A DNA stretch of 64,000 nucleotides from Phytoamicus setariae (GCF_016722925.1 NZ_JAEQNC010000008.1:1-64000); one strand, 5' to 3'. Counted from the stretch's first letter, positions 42,573-52,198 are shown. Notes: a model not told the origin generated them from the sequence alone. Numbers and translations are program-made.

Positions 42573-44201
42573 TCAGTCCGTTTCCTTTCCCGCTTCAAGC
42601 GTTTCCGCTTTCGGCACCGCGGCGGCGTCTCGCACTGCCCCGATATAGTTCGCCGGATTGGACAGGGCATGGATCGTCTTGTCCATATATTCAAGCGCAG
42701 GTCCCGCGCGCAACGTCAGGGCTGTCGTCAACGCAAGCAGGAAGATGATTGGGGCGATCTCGATAATCCGAACGCGCGGCACCGTGCCTTCGATAGAGCC
42801 CCAAAACGTCCGCATGCCTGCGCGGGTCATGGAGATCAACGATGCCACGCCCGAAAGAATGATCAGGATGGCGAGCATCCACACGGCGGGAGTCGGAGAC
42901 ACCCCGGTTGTGCCCGTTCCCATCATCACCGAGAGCATTGCGAACTTGGCGATGAAGCCGGAGAGCGGCGGCAGGCCCGAAAGCAGAATGGCGCAAGCCG
43001 CAAAGCAGGTGCCGAGTACGGCGATCGTGCCTGGCATGCCAGTGCCTTGCTCCTCCTCGGGATCCTCCTCGTCTCCTTCGCCATAGGCCTCCATGGTTAC
43101 GGCAAGCACGTTCGCGCCCGCATCCTGGCCACGTTCGACCAACTCTATCAGCATGAAGAGAGCGCTGATCGCCAAAGTGGAACTGACAAGATAAAGCAGC
43201 GCGCCCGAGGAAATCGTCCCTTCGTTGATGCCAATCACCGTCAGCAGTGTACCGGACGAGACGAGAACGGAAAAACCGGTCAGCCGGGTCAGCGCCTGCG
43301 AGGCAAGCACACCGATGGTCGCATAGACAAGCGTTGCGATTCCGCCGAAGAGCAACACGCTGGAGCCGAATCCCGCAGAGGGCCCATCCGCGAAAAGCAG
43401 CATGGTCAGGCGCAGGATGATGTAGATGCCGAGTTTGGTCATGACTGCGAATATCGCCGCGATGGGGGCGGAAGCTGCACTGTAAGCAGCGGGCAGCCAG
43501 AAGCAGAGCGGCCACATGCCAGCCTTGATGAGAAATGCGACGCCGAGCACTCCGGCTCCCGCTTCCATCAGCATCCGCTTGTCCGCGCTCATCACCGGTA
43601 TGCGTTCTGCGAGATCGGCCATGTTCAGCGTTCCGGCGGTGCCGTAGATCAGGCTGACCCCGATCAGGAAAAGCAACGCCCCCGCGAGGTTGACGGCGAT
43701 ATAGTGCAGTCCCGCCTTTACCCGCAGCGGCCCTGACCCGTGCAGGAGCAACCCGTAAGAGGCAGCCAGCATCACCTCGAAGAAAACGAAGAGGTTGAAG
43801 AGGTCGCCCGTGAGGAATGCTCCGTTGAGCCCCATCAATAGGAGCTGAAACAGAGTGTGGAAATGGGCGCCCACGGCGTGCCAGCGGGCAAGCGAGAAGA
43901 CGAGGACAGGTACCGCGAGCGATGCCGTGAGCAATATCATCAGCGCCGATAGTGGATCGAGAACGAGCACGATGCCGAACGGAGCGATCCAGTTTCCCAG
44001 AAGATAGACGTTCTCGAGATTCTGCTGGCCGCTCTGCATGGCGAAGAGGATCAGTGCAACACAACCCAGCAGGAGCGTCGACCCGAGGCTTATGAATGCC
44101 TTCAGCGTGCGGCGCCGTTCGTCGAAGAACAACAGCAATGCGCCAGAAACCAGGGGAATGAGGATGGGGGCGATGACGAGATGATGAATCCAGCCGATCA
44201 T
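42573..44201 (-). CDS. Mrp/Pha antiporter subunit D (NuoN/NuoM-like)
   Basis: The 542-residue protein has about 14 hydrophobic segments and proton-antiporter motifs related to complex I subunits: FVFFEVMLAASYGLLLHG, FLIKAGMWPLCFWLPAAYSAASAPIAAIFAVMTKLGIYIILR. An acidic insertion (GEGDEEDPEEEQG, about 382-394) lies in a loop. It overlaps subunit C by four bases. Confidence 0.92.
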   Translation of the reverse strand: MIGWIHHLVIAPILIPLVSGALLLFFDERRRTLKAFISLGSTLLLGCVALILFAMQSGQQNLENVYLLGNWIAPFGIVLVLDPLSALMILLTASLAVPVLVFSLARWHAVGAHFHTLFQLLLMGLNGAFLTGDLFNLFVFFEVMLAASYGLLLHGSGPLRVKAGLHYIAVNLAGALLFLIGVSLIYGTAGTLNMADLAERIPVMSADKRMLMEAGAGVLGVAFLIKAGMWPLCFWLPAAYSAASAPIAAIFAVMTKLGIYIILRLTMLLFADGPSAGFGSSVLLFGGIATLVYATIGVLASQALTRLTGFSVLVSSGTLLTVIGINEGTISSGALLYLVSSTLAISALFMLIELVERGQDAGANVLAVTMEAYGEGDEEDPEEEQGTGMPGTIAVLGTCFAACAILLSGLPPLSGFIAKFAMLSVMMGTGTTGVSPTPAVWMLAILIILSGVASLISMTRAGMRTFWGSIEGTVPRVRIIEIAPIIFLLALTTALTLRAGPALEYMDKTIHALSNPANYIGAVRDAAAVPKAETLEAGKETD

Positions 44202-44539
44202 TTCGGGTCTTCCCTTCCATCGACATGATCAGTGCCGGTCAGCCCGCGCGACGCAAGCAGCACCACAAGAAACAGTGCGGTCGTGGCAAAGCCGATGACG
44301 ATGGCAGTCAGGACGAGCGCCTGCGGAACGGGGTCAGTCAATGCGGTATTTGGCACCCCGTCGGTCACGATCGGCGGGACATTGCTCTTCACGCCCCCGA
44401 CCGAAAAGATGAACAGGTTGACGGCGTACGAAAGCAGGGAAAGGCCGATGATGACCTGATAGGTGCGCGGCCGAAGGATAAGCCAGACCCCGCAGGTCGT
44501 CATGACGCCGATAGCAATGGAGAGTACCAGTTCCATCAC
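44198..44539 (-). CDS. Mrp/Pha antiporter subunit C (NuoK-like)
   Basis: The 113-residue protein with three spans has GVWLILRPRTYQVIIGLSLLSYAVNLFIFSVGG and DPVPQALVLTAIVIGFATTALFLVVLLAS, typical of MrpC/NuoK. It overlaps the AB and D genes. Confidence 0.92.
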   Translation of the reverse strand: MMELVLSIAIGVMTTCGVWLILRPRTYQVIIGLSLLSYAVNLFIFSVGGVKSNVPPIVTDGVPNTALTDPVPQALVLTAIVIGFATTALFLVVLLASRGLTGTDHVDGREDPK

Positions 44540-47454
44540 GCTTCCTCCTTCTTGGCGGCGTCGATGGCCTGCAGACGATTGATGCGGATCGACTGATGCG
44601 CCAGGGCAACGAGGATCAGCACCGTTGCCCCGACGACCAGCAAGAACACGCCCAGATCGAACAGTAGCGCCGTAGCGGCCGGTACCTTGCCGATTATCGG
44701 CAGTTCCAGGTATTGGAAATGGGACGTCAGGAAGGGGTAGCCGAACGCCCAGGCGCCTGCGCCTGTCGCCGCCGCGAGCAATAGTCCTCCACCTATCCAG
44801 CGTAGAGGCTGTATTCGTATCCGATCTTCCGCCCAGCGCGTCCCGCCCGCAAGATATTGCAACAAAAAGGCGATCGACAGGGTAATGCCTGCGGCGAAAC
44901 CCCCTCCCGGAAGGTCATGGCCTCGCATGAAGACATGCACCGAAAATGCGATGACGAAGGGAAACAGCCACTGCATCATCACCGAGGGAACGAGCAGATA
45001 GTCGCGGACTGTGTCGCCTTCCGCCCGATCGGGCTGCTCCATATCAAAGCGATTTTGTAGCTGTTGCTGTTCCGGTCGGCTCATGCTGTCGGCCGCCGGG
45101 CGGAACCGACGCAGCAGTCCATAGACCGTCAGCGCCACGATGGCGAGAACGGCCATCTCGCCCATTGTATCGAAGGCGCGGAAATCGACGAGGATGACGT
45201 TAACGACATTGCGTCCCCCACCCTGAGTATAGGCGTTGTCGAGAAAATAGTTCGCGATCGCGTCGGGAACGGGCATCATCATGACGGCATAGGCCATGTA
45301 AGTCATGCCGGCTCCGCAACCGATGGCGAGCAGCAGGTCCCTGAAACGGCGGTAGCGCGATCGCAAATCGACCTCGTCGCCAAGCTTTTCCGTGCGCTTG
45401 GGCAGCCAGCGAAGGCCGAGCAGGATGAGAACCGTCGTGACCACTTCCACCAGCAACTGCGTGATCGCAAGGTCTGGCGCCGAAAGCCAGACGAAGGTAA
45501 TGCAAACCACGAACCCTACCCCGCCCAGCATCACAAGCGCCGCCAGCCGATGATACTTGGCGAGGTATGCAGTGGCACACGCCAGGCATATGCCGACCAG
45601 CCAGAGTGCCACAAACGCGGGATCATATTCCTTTGGCAGCGAGATGGCCGGGTCGAAACCGGAGAAATAGAGTGGCACCAGCGCTGCAAGGAACCCTGCA
45701 GCCACCACAAGTCGAAGCTGCGGCTGGAGGCTGCGCGTGCCGATCCATTTTTCGAGGGACCTGGCCCAGCGCCAGGAGACTTCCACCAGGATGCGCTCGA
45801 AAATGCGTTGACCGCCCAAATGCCGGAAGAACGGAGGGCCGTCGTCGCAGCGTGAGAGGTATCCACTGATGAAGTAATAGAGCACCGCCCCACCGACGAA
45901 GGCGATCGTGCTCATCAGCAGGGGAATCGTGAACCCGTGCCAGATTGCCAGGCTGTACTGCGGCGTCTGGTCGCCCAAGACGCTTTTGACGGCGGTGGCG
46001 AGAAACGGCCCGATGGTCAACCCCGGCAGCACCCCAACGACAAGGCAGATGACGACCAGGAATTCGACCGGGAAGCGCATCCAGCGGGGAGGCTCGTGTG
46101 GATGTGGATTGGGCAGGCTGTCATTCACGCGCCCGAAGAACACCGTATGTATGAGACGCAACGAGTAGACTACGCCGAACGCGCCCGCGAGCACCGCCAG
46201 ATACGGAAGTGCCCGGTCAAGGATGGAATCGGCATGGGTCTCCACGGCCTCGGCGAAGAACATCTCCTTCGACAGAAAGCCGTTCAACAGCGGGACGCCA
46301 GCCATGGCCGCACTTGCCACCATGGCCAGTGTTGCGGTCACCGGAAGAAAACGGAAGAGTCCGCCCAGCTTTCGCAAGTCGCGCGTCCCGGCCTCGTGGT
46401 CGATGATACCGGCCGCCATGAACAACGATGCCTTGAATGTAGCGTGGTTCATCATGTGGAAGATCGCGGCAACCGTGGCCAGTGGGCTGCCGAGGCTGAG
46501 CAAGGTGGTGATCAAACCGAGATGACTGATCGTCGAATAGGCAAGCAGGCCTTTCAGGTCTTGCTGGAACATCGCGAAATAAGCGCCGAGTACGAGCGTC
46601 GCGATGCCCGCCAATCCGAGGATCAAGAACCATTCATAGGTCCCGGAGAGCGCCGGATAGAACCGCGCCAACAGGAAGACGCCCGCCTTGACCATGGTGG
46701 CCGAATGCAGGAAAGCGGAAACCGGGGTCGGGGCCGACATGGCGTTCGGCAGCCAGAAATGGAACGGAAACTGCGCGCTCTTGGCCAGGGCGCCGAGCAA
46801 TATGAATATCAGCGCAGGCAGATAGAGTTTGTCACTGCGGATTGTATCGCCGGACGCGAGGATCGTATCAAGATCGTAGCTCCCGACGATGTTTCCGAGA
46901 AGCAGCAAGCCGATGAGCAGGCAGAAACCGCCGATACCGGTGATCGTCAGCGCCATGCGTGCGCCATCGCGCGCGGCTGAGTTGTGGTTCCAGTAGCTGA
47001 TCAGCAAGAACGAGAATATGCTCGTCAATTCCCAGAAAATCGACAGCAGGATCACGTTGCCCGAAACAACGATGCCCAGCATGGCGCCCATGAAAGCAAG
47101 CAGGAACGAGAAAAAACGCGGAATAGGATCGTCGGGCGACATATAATACCGCGCGTAGATCACGACGAGCAGGCCGATACCTGTGATCAGCGACGCGAAC
47201 AACCAGGCGAAGCCATCCATGCGAAGCGTGAAGTTGAGGCCGAGCTGCGGCAGCCACTCACTCTCGAAGCGGATAATTTCGCCACTCTCGATGGCTGGAT
47301 AGAGCGAGGCGATGATTGCGAACGAAGCGAAGGTTGTGACCCCGGCTACCCAGGCGGGCAACGCGCGCGACCGTGTCTGCAAAAGCAGCACGCCGACCAG
47401 ACTTCCGATGAACGGCAGGACCAAGAGCAATAGGAGGTATGGTCCTGAAGTCAT
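44536..47454 (-). CDS. Mrp/Pha antiporter, fused subunits A and B
   Basis: The 972-residue protein contains the NuoL-like A subunit (FWELTSIFSFLLISYWNHNSAARDGARMALTITGIGG, QFPFHFWLPNAMSAPTPVSAFLHSATMVKAGVFLLARF, residues to about 780) and, after about 830, the B subunit (LLVPSVMMQWLFPFVIAFSVHVFMRGHDLPGGGFAAGITLSIAFLLQYLAGG). The fusion is typical of PhaAB in rhizobia. The six genes form a multisubunit Na+/H+ or K+/H+ antiporter in the inner membrane for pH and salt tolerance; ion choice is not readable. Confidence 0.93.
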   Translation of the reverse strand: MTSGPYLLLLLVLPFIGSLVGVLLLQTRSRALPAWVAGVTTFASFAIIASLYPAIESGEIIRFESEWLPQLGLNFTLRMDGFAWLFASLITGIGLLVVIYARYYMSPDDPIPRFFSFLLAFMGAMLGIVVSGNVILLSIFWELTSIFSFLLISYWNHNSAARDGARMALTITGIGGFCLLIGLLLLGNIVGSYDLDTILASGDTIRSDKLYLPALIFILLGALAKSAQFPFHFWLPNAMSAPTPVSAFLHSATMVKAGVFLLARFYPALSGTYEWFLILGLAGIATLVLGAYFAMFQQDLKGLLAYSTISHLGLITTLLSLGSPLATVAAIFHMMNHATFKASLFMAAGIIDHEAGTRDLRKLGGLFRFLPVTATLAMVASAAMAGVPLLNGFLSKEMFFAEAVETHADSILDRALPYLAVLAGAFGVVYSLRLIHTVFFGRVNDSLPNPHPHEPPRWMRFPVEFLVVICLVVGVLPGLTIGPFLATAVKSVLGDQTPQYSLAIWHGFTIPLLMSTIAFVGGAVLYYFISGYLSRCDDGPPFFRHLGGQRIFERILVEVSWRWARSLEKWIGTRSLQPQLRLVVAAGFLAALVPLYFSGFDPAISLPKEYDPAFVALWLVGICLACATAYLAKYHRLAALVMLGGVGFVVCITFVWLSAPDLAITQLLVEVVTTVLILLGLRWLPKRTEKLGDEVDLRSRYRRFRDLLLAIGCGAGMTYMAYAVMMMPVPDAIANYFLDNAYTQGGGRNVVNVILVDFRAFDTMGEMAVLAIVALTVYGLLRRFRPAADSMSRPEQQQLQNRFDMEQPDRAEGDTVRDYLLVPSVMMQWLFPFVIAFSVHVFMRGHDLPGGGFAAGITLSIAFLLQYLAGGTRWAEDRIRIQPLRWIGGGLLLAAATGAGAWAFGYPFLTSHFQYLELPIIGKVPAATALLFDLGVFLLVVGATVLILVALAHQSIRINRLQAIDAAKKEEA

Positions 47455-47584
47455 CCCAATGTAAACTCTCCCATGGGTTCAATATCTCGAGATTGGCGCT
47501 GGAATGCGACCACAAAACTATCTGGCAATGCAATCAGATTTACGCTATATAGCCGATGTTAACCAATATGGGCGACATTTGGCG

Positions 47585-47854
47585 ATGGGTCAAGTCGAAC
47601 GGCAAATGATTTTGACACCGGCGCTCTGTCGGGCGGCCCGGGGGTTCCTTGACTGGACCCAGTCCGAGTTGGCGGCGCATTCCGGTGTGTCGCGCAGCAC
47701 TATCCGCGACTATGAAGGCTACCGCCATGAGGCGCACCGGGCAACCGAGGCGCAATTGCGCTTGGCGCTGGAGCGCGGCGGGGTGACTTTCATTGGCATG
47801 GAAGATGGCAACCTCGGTCTTTTTGGCGAACCACCCCGTCCGCTGCCCGTTTGA
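47585..47854 (+). CDS. Small XRE-type helix-turn-helix protein
   Basis: The 89-residue protein has an HTH_3-like segment: MILTPALCRAARGFLDWTQSELAAHSGVSRSTIRDYEGYRHEAHRATEAQLRLALERGGVTFIG. This pattern is common in rhizobial small regulators. The start is uncertain: ATG 47585 is taken, ATG 47609 begins the conserved domain, and the frame is open from 47504. It is divergent from the antiporter operon (130 bases), so control of that operon or of itself is possible. Confidence 0.75.
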   Translation: MGQVERQMILTPALCRAARGFLDWTQSELAAHSGVSRSTIRDYEGYRHEAHRATEAQLRLALERGGVTFIGMEDGNLGLFGEPPRPLPV

Positions 47855-48363
47855 ACCTTCAGCCACCTGAGCAGCTCCGACTGTCTTCAAAAAGGGTCGA
47901 CTGTGATGTCGCCCATCCATGAATGCCCCTTGTCGGGTGCGATGTAGGGGCAAGTCATCGCGTCTTCTCTCGGGCACGGCATTCGGACACCTGTGGGCTG
48001 GCGCCTCGTCGGCTGGTTCTAGCTTTGCTCTCCCCTCCCCCACCTCGGCAAGTTAGCGTCGGTGGTTCCGTCCTCAGAGACGATCAAAGCAGCAGGTCGT
48101 TCCTTGTCTGCGCGTAGACATGCAGCTAACTCGGCGAAGTCTCTGGGGTGGTTGAGTACAGAGGCGGTAACCATGTGGTAGGCTTGTAAGCAGGCGTGGG
48201 CGTCAGATGTGGGCCGATCGGTTCCAACCGGAAGCGAGATTCCTGGGGAATACCCCTGGGATCAAACCGCAACCAGTCAGGCGTCCATGTTCAGCTAAGT
48301 GTATGACGTATATTGCTAAAGTGTGAGTGCTGCCCTTGGATTTGTCGTGATCTTAGAATTGCT

Positions 48364-48380
48364 GTTAACCTTTTGTTAAC
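48364..48380. promoter_or_regulatory. Paired GTTAAC boxes upstream of repA
   Basis: GTTAAC at 48364-48369 and 48375-48380, five bases apart, form a symmetrical site about 100 bases before the repA start. It could be a partition-protein binding site or part of the repA promoter. Confidence 0.4.
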
Positions 48381-48417
48381 CCTAATCTTCTTGCCAGATG
48401 CAGGGAATCGGATAACA

Positions 48418-48456
48418 GTGACGATAATTTGCAGGTTTCAACCAAAATATCGTGAC
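48418..48456. promoter_or_regulatory. Inverted repeat before repA (possible RepA operator)
   Basis: GTGACGATA (48418-48426) and TATCGTGAC (48448-48456) are inverted with one mismatch in nine, ending 17 bases before the repA ATG. RepA/RepB of repABC replicons repress their own promoter, and this is the best candidate operator. Confidence 0.5.
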
Positions 48457-48473
48457 TAAGGGCATCTGAGAGA

Positions 48474-49652
48474 ATGAACGTGACAAGGCCAGTTTCAGAG
48501 CGATTACTGAGTTTTGCCGACACAATCCTGGAACAGGGCGGCGAAATTTCAAGCAAGCTCGATATGCTGCGATTCGAAAAATTTCCTCCGAACGCACAGA
48601 AGACGCTGCGTCAATTCTCACTTGGAGAAGTAGCTGAGTTTGTGGGAGTCTCCCAGAGCTATTTGAAAAAGCTCCACCTTCAAGGCAAAGGCGTTGAGCC
48701 GACCGTGACCTCGACGGGTCGGCGCTATTACACCGCTGATCAGATGAACGAGCTGCGGTCGCTTCTCGATCGTGTACCGCACAGAAAATCCGGGGAAAAG
48801 CTCCAGGTCATTGCCGTCGTGAACTTCAAGGGCGGCTCGGGCAAGACAACGACTTCGGCTCATCTTGCTCAGCATCTGGCGCTGAAAGGCTACCGTGTTT
48901 TGGCAGTCGATCTCGACCCGCAGGCATCAATGACTGCCCTGTATGGCATTCAGCCTGAACTGGATGAAAAGCCCTCGTTTTATGAAACCCTTCGGTATGA
49001 CGGCGAACGCAAGTCGATTTTGGAGATCATACAGCCGACGAACTTTCCGAACCTCGATATAATCCCCGCCAATCTGGAGTTGCAGGAATATGAGTATGAA
49101 ACTCCGCTCGCAATGCAGCGTAAAGACTCGACCGAGGGTAAGCTATTCTACACAAGGATCGGCGCGGCGCTGACCGAGGTCGATGACCGCTACGACGTTG
49201 TGGTAGTGGATTGCCCTCCCCAGCTTGGCTATCTGACGTTGACGGCCCTTACTGCGGCAACGTCCGTCCTCATTACCGTTCATCCGCAGATGCTGGACAT
49301 CATGTCGATGTCTCAGTTCCTGTTAATGCTGGGCGATATCCTCAAGAGTATCGAATCCGCAGGCGTTACCGTGAGCCTCGATTGGTTCCGATACCTGGTT
49401 ACGCGCTATGAGCCGATGGATATTCCACAGCAGCAGATGGTCGGCTTCATGCAATCCATGTTTGCCCGGCAGATGATGAAGAACCATATGGTGAAATCAA
49501 CGGCTGTTTCGGATGCCGGTCTGACGAAGCAGACGCTCTACGAAGTGGAGCGCTCGCAATTTACTCCGGCCACCTATGATCGCGCGCGTGAGGCGATGGA
49601 CCTTGTTAATTCTGAGGTTATCGAGTTGGTGCGCCAGGCTTGGGGGCGATAA
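48474..49652 (+). CDS. repA: RepA, ParA-type plasmid partition ATPase and repABC autorepressor
   Basis: The 392-residue protein has an N-terminal HTH region (FSLGEVAEFVGVSQSYLKKLHLQGKG), a deviant Walker A motif (VVNFKGGSGKTTTSAHLAQHLA), Walker A-prime (VDLDPQASMTAL) and Walker B (VVVDCPPQLGYLTLTALTAA). It is the standard first gene of repABC and drives partition with RepB and represses the operon. Confidence 0.96.
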   Translation: MNVTRPVSERLLSFADTILEQGGEISSKLDMLRFEKFPPNAQKTLRQFSLGEVAEFVGVSQSYLKKLHLQGKGVEPTVTSTGRRYYTADQMNELRSLLDRVPHRKSGEKLQVIAVVNFKGGSGKTTTSAHLAQHLALKGYRVLAVDLDPQASMTALYGIQPELDEKPSFYETLRYDGERKSILEIIQPTNFPNLDIIPANLELQEYEYETPLAMQRKDSTEGKLFYTRIGAALTEVDDRYDVVVVDCPPQLGYLTLTALTAATSVLITVHPQMLDIMSMSQFLLMLGDILKSIESAGVTVSLDWFRYLVTRYEPMDIPQQQMVGFMQSMFARQMMKNHMVKSTAVSDAGLTKQTLYEVERSQFTPATYDRAREAMDLVNSEVIELVRQAWGR

Positions 49653-49735
49653 CATGCAGGGAAAATTGTCAGCCGTACATATCGCGTTTTATTGTAACGT
49701 TTTCACTATGTTAAGCGAGAATTGGGGTGGATTGA

Positions 49736-50722
49736 ATGGCTCGTAAGGATGTCTTCCTCAACATAACCAGTGGAGACAGTGCTAGGCCTGAAAGGAAGGC
49801 CACGCCTGGATATGCAAGCCGAGGCGCCTCCCGATCGATGATCAGTTCGCTCGGAGAACTCGCAGAGAAAGCTGCAAAGGCAGAGCAGATCCTGCAAGGT
49901 GAAGCAATCGTCGAGCTGGATCCGAAGGAGATCGACGCTTCGTTTGTTTCCGATCGTCTGGACGACGATGAATTGGCATTCAACGAACTTGTCGAGGCTA
50001 TCCGAGAGCGCGGCCAGGATACGCCGATTCTGGTCCGCCCCCATCCAACTGACGAAGGCCGCTATCAGATCGTTTTTGGTCATCGACGCGTGCGGGCCGC
50101 AAGAATTCTCGGGCGACCCGTTCGAGCAGTTGTGAAAGCGATCGCTGACGTTGATCATGTGATTGCCCAAGGGCAGGAAAACTCGGCGCGCGAGAACTTG
50201 TCGTTCATCGAACGGGCCATGTTTGCTCAGCAGTTGCTGGAGCTCGGCTACGAGCGGCGGACTATTGAGCTGGCGCTGTCGATTGATCCGCCGATGCTTA
50301 CGAGGATGCTGTCCGTCGCGGGCAGGATTCCGACTGAAATCTCGACCGCGATCGGAGCAGCAAAAGGGGTCGGACGTGATAGATGGCTTGAGCTGGTTCA
50401 GTTGCTTGAACAGCCCGGCAACATGGTGTTGATGCGAACGCTCGTGTCTAACGGGGGCTTCGCCCAGGCATCTTCCGACCAACGCTTCGAGCAGGTGTTC
50501 ACCGAACTCAAGAAGGCGAGGAAACCCGCAAAGCGGACCGCTGTGGCGACGGCATGGCAGCCAAACGATGGCGCCCTGACCGCAGAGTTCAAGAACACCG
50601 GCAAGAGCTTCTCGCTTTCCCTGAAGGCGAAGAATGCCGGAAAATTTGGAAAATTTCTCACAGAGAATCTGGATCGCCTCTACGAGGAGTTCCAGACGAG
50701 AGAGAGAGTGCAAGGAGACTGA
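49736..50722 (+). CDS. repB: RepB, ParB-type partition protein
   Basis: The 328-residue protein has the rhizobial RepB N-terminus (ARKDVFLNIT ... SRGASRSMISSLGELAEKA), a ParB nuclease-like domain (ELVEAIRERGQDTPILVRPHPTDEGRYQIVFGHRRVRAARILGRPVRAVVKAI, then QENSARENLSFIERAMFAQQLLELG) and a C-terminal dimerisation region. GGGGTGGA lies before the ATG. It binds parS sites; none matching the usual consensus was spotted nearby. Confidence 0.96.
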   Translation: MARKDVFLNITSGDSARPERKATPGYASRGASRSMISSLGELAEKAAKAEQILQGEAIVELDPKEIDASFVSDRLDDDELAFNELVEAIRERGQDTPILVRPHPTDEGRYQIVFGHRRVRAARILGRPVRAVVKAIADVDHVIAQGQENSARENLSFIERAMFAQQLLELGYERRTIELALSIDPPMLTRMLSVAGRIPTEISTAIGAAKGVGRDRWLELVQLLEQPGNMVLMRTLVSNGGFAQASSDQRFEQVFTELKKARKPAKRTAVATAWQPNDGALTAEFKNTGKSFSLSLKAKNAGKFGKFLTENLDRLYEEFQTRERVQGD

Positions 50723-50733
50723 GAGCCGCAAAA

Positions 50734-50786
50734 GAAAAAAGCCCCCGAACGTCACCGTCGCGGAAGCTTTCCTCATAGTCTAAGCA
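50734..50786 (-). ncRNA. Antisense counter-transcribed RNA (incA/ctRNA) of repABC
   Basis: On the reverse strand a promoter TTGACA (50820-50815), 17-base spacer, GATTCT (50797-50792) precedes a short transcript ending in a hairpin (GCTTCCG at 50767-50761 with CGGGGGC at 50747-50741, with G-U pairs) and a U-rich run (50740-50730). This is the position and layout of the repB-repC antisense RNA that limits RepC synthesis and sets copy number and incompatibility. Ends are approximate. Confidence 0.85.
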
Positions 50787-50791
50787 GCTTG

Positions 50792-50820
50792 AGAATCGCA
50801 TTTCCACGAATCGCTGTCAA
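50792..50820 (-). promoter_or_regulatory. Promoter of the repABC antisense RNA
   Basis: Reverse-strand TTGACA (50820-50815) and GATTCT (50797-50792) are separated by 17 bases, a near-consensus sigma-70 promoter. Confidence 0.85.
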
Positions 50821-50878
50821 GAGTCTTTGGCGTCGTTTTGGCGGGCGGATTTCTTTTGCCTTTTGAAAGGTGAAGAAG

Positions 50879-52198
50879 ATGCAGACTGGAAATGTGACGA
50901 CGCCTTTTGGGCGGCGGCCGATGTCGCTTGCCATGTTGGCAAATCAGACCAAGGCTGGAAATATCGACGTGGCGAAAGCCACCGACAAGTGGCGGCTGTA
51001 TCGTGCGCTCTGCGAGGCACGGCTACGGCTGGGCGTGACCGATCGGGCCATGGCGCTGCTGAATGCGCTTTTGAGTTTTTATCCGCACACCGAGCTTTCG
51101 GTGGAGAACGGCCTGATCGTTTTTCCATCCAACGCCCAGCTGTCTCTGCGCGCCCACGGGATGGCCGAACAGACGATCCGCCGGCATCTCGCCGGGCTGA
51201 TCGACGCCGGGCTGTTGACGCGCAAGGACAGTGCCAACGGCAAGCGCTATGCACGCCGGGATGGGGCAGGGGATGTCAACGAGGCTTTCGGGTTCTCGCT
51301 GGCACCGCTTCTGGCGCGTGCCGAAGAAATCGAGGCGATCGCCAGCCAGGTCGTGGCGGAACGCGTCGAATTCCAGCGGCTCAAAGAGCGACTGACGATC
51401 TGCCGTCGCGATGTGTCCAAACTGATCATGACCGCGCTAGATGAACAGGCGCCGGGTGACTGGCAGGCGATGCATCTGCATTTTCGCGCGCTGGTCGATG
51501 CGCTCCCCCGGTCTCCGTCGATGCATCAGGTTGCCGAAACCCTCGACGAGATGGAACTGTTGCGCGAAGAAGTGGTCAACAGATTGGAAATGCAGATCAA
51601 ATCAGAAAATCATAGCGTCAATCCCCTCCAGAATGAGCGGCACATACAGAATTCAAAACCCGAGTCCATATCTGAACTTGAACCTCGCTTCGACACGAAG
51701 CTGGGGCGCGATCAGCATGTCAAAACCACCGACGCGCCTGAAGCACCTGACGTAATTGTAAATGAATACCCTGGAGGGGAGGGGAGATCGGATCCGGAAC
51801 CTATGCGTCGCAGATGGCGTGAGCCGCAGGACGGGGCTGCCGCGGCGGCGGGGCGGTCGTTCCCACTGGGCATGGTGCTTCAGGCCTGCCCAGATATTGC
51901 CATGTATGCTCCCGGCGGGGCGATCGACGGCTGGCGCGATCTGATGGGCGCTGCGGTCGTGGTACGCTCCATGCTCGGGGTCAGCCCGAGTGCTTACCAG
52001 GAGGCCTGCGAGGTGCTGGGCGCCGAAAATGCGGCAACGGTGATGGCCTGCATTCTCGAAAGGGCAGGGCACATCAATTCGGCCGGCGGTTATCTCAGGA
52101 CGCTGACGGAGCGGGCGCGGAAAGGAGAATTCGGGCTTGGACCGATGCTGATGGCTTCGCTCAAGGCAAATGGCGGCAACGCGCGGAAGGCGGGGTAG
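50879..52198 (+). CDS. repC: RepC, replication initiator of a repABC replicon
   Basis: The 439-residue protein begins MQTGNVTTPFGRRPMSLAMLANQ, as in typical RepC, with the winged-helix segment YPHTELSVENGLIVFPSNAQLSLRAHGMAEQTIRRHLAGLIDAGLLTRKDSANGKRYARR. ATG 50879 has AAAGG 8 bases upstream; GTG 50870 is also in frame. In repABC replicons the origin lies within repC. The 260-330 region is a variable linker (ESISELEPRFDTKLGRD) as usual. Confidence 0.96.
   Translation: MQTGNVTTPFGRRPMSLAMLANQTKAGNIDVAKATDKWRLYRALCEARLRLGVTDRAMALLNALLSFYPHTELSVENGLIVFPSNAQLSLRAHGMAEQTIRRHLAGLIDAGLLTRKDSANGKRYARRDGAGDVNEAFGFSLAPLLARAEEIEAIASQVVAERVEFQRLKERLTICRRDVSKLIMTALDEQAPGDWQAMHLHFRALVDALPRSPSMHQVAETLDEMELLREEVVNRLEMQIKSENHSVNPLQNERHIQNSKPESISELEPRFDTKLGRDQHVKTTDAPEAPDVIVNEYPGGEGRSDPEPMRRRWREPQDGAAAAAGRSFPLGMVLQACPDIAMYAPGGAIDGWRDLMGAAVVVRSMLGVSPSAYQEACEVLGAENAATVMACILERAGHINSAGGYLRTLTERARKGEFGLGPMLMASLKANGGNARKAG

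Larger units (their letters stand above)
47855..48473. other. Non-coding region upstream of repA
   Basis: No gene recognised. The 48110-48300 part has several local hairpins and may be structured. The right part carries two GTTAAC boxes (48364-48380) and an inverted repeat (48418-48456) next to repA, likely promoter and operator elements. Confidence 0.5.

Noticed and set aside
45937-46980. A 347-codon plus-strand frame opposite the antiporter A subunit
   Set aside because: Rich in Arg, Gln and Glu as expected for the complement of a membrane-protein gene; no family features.
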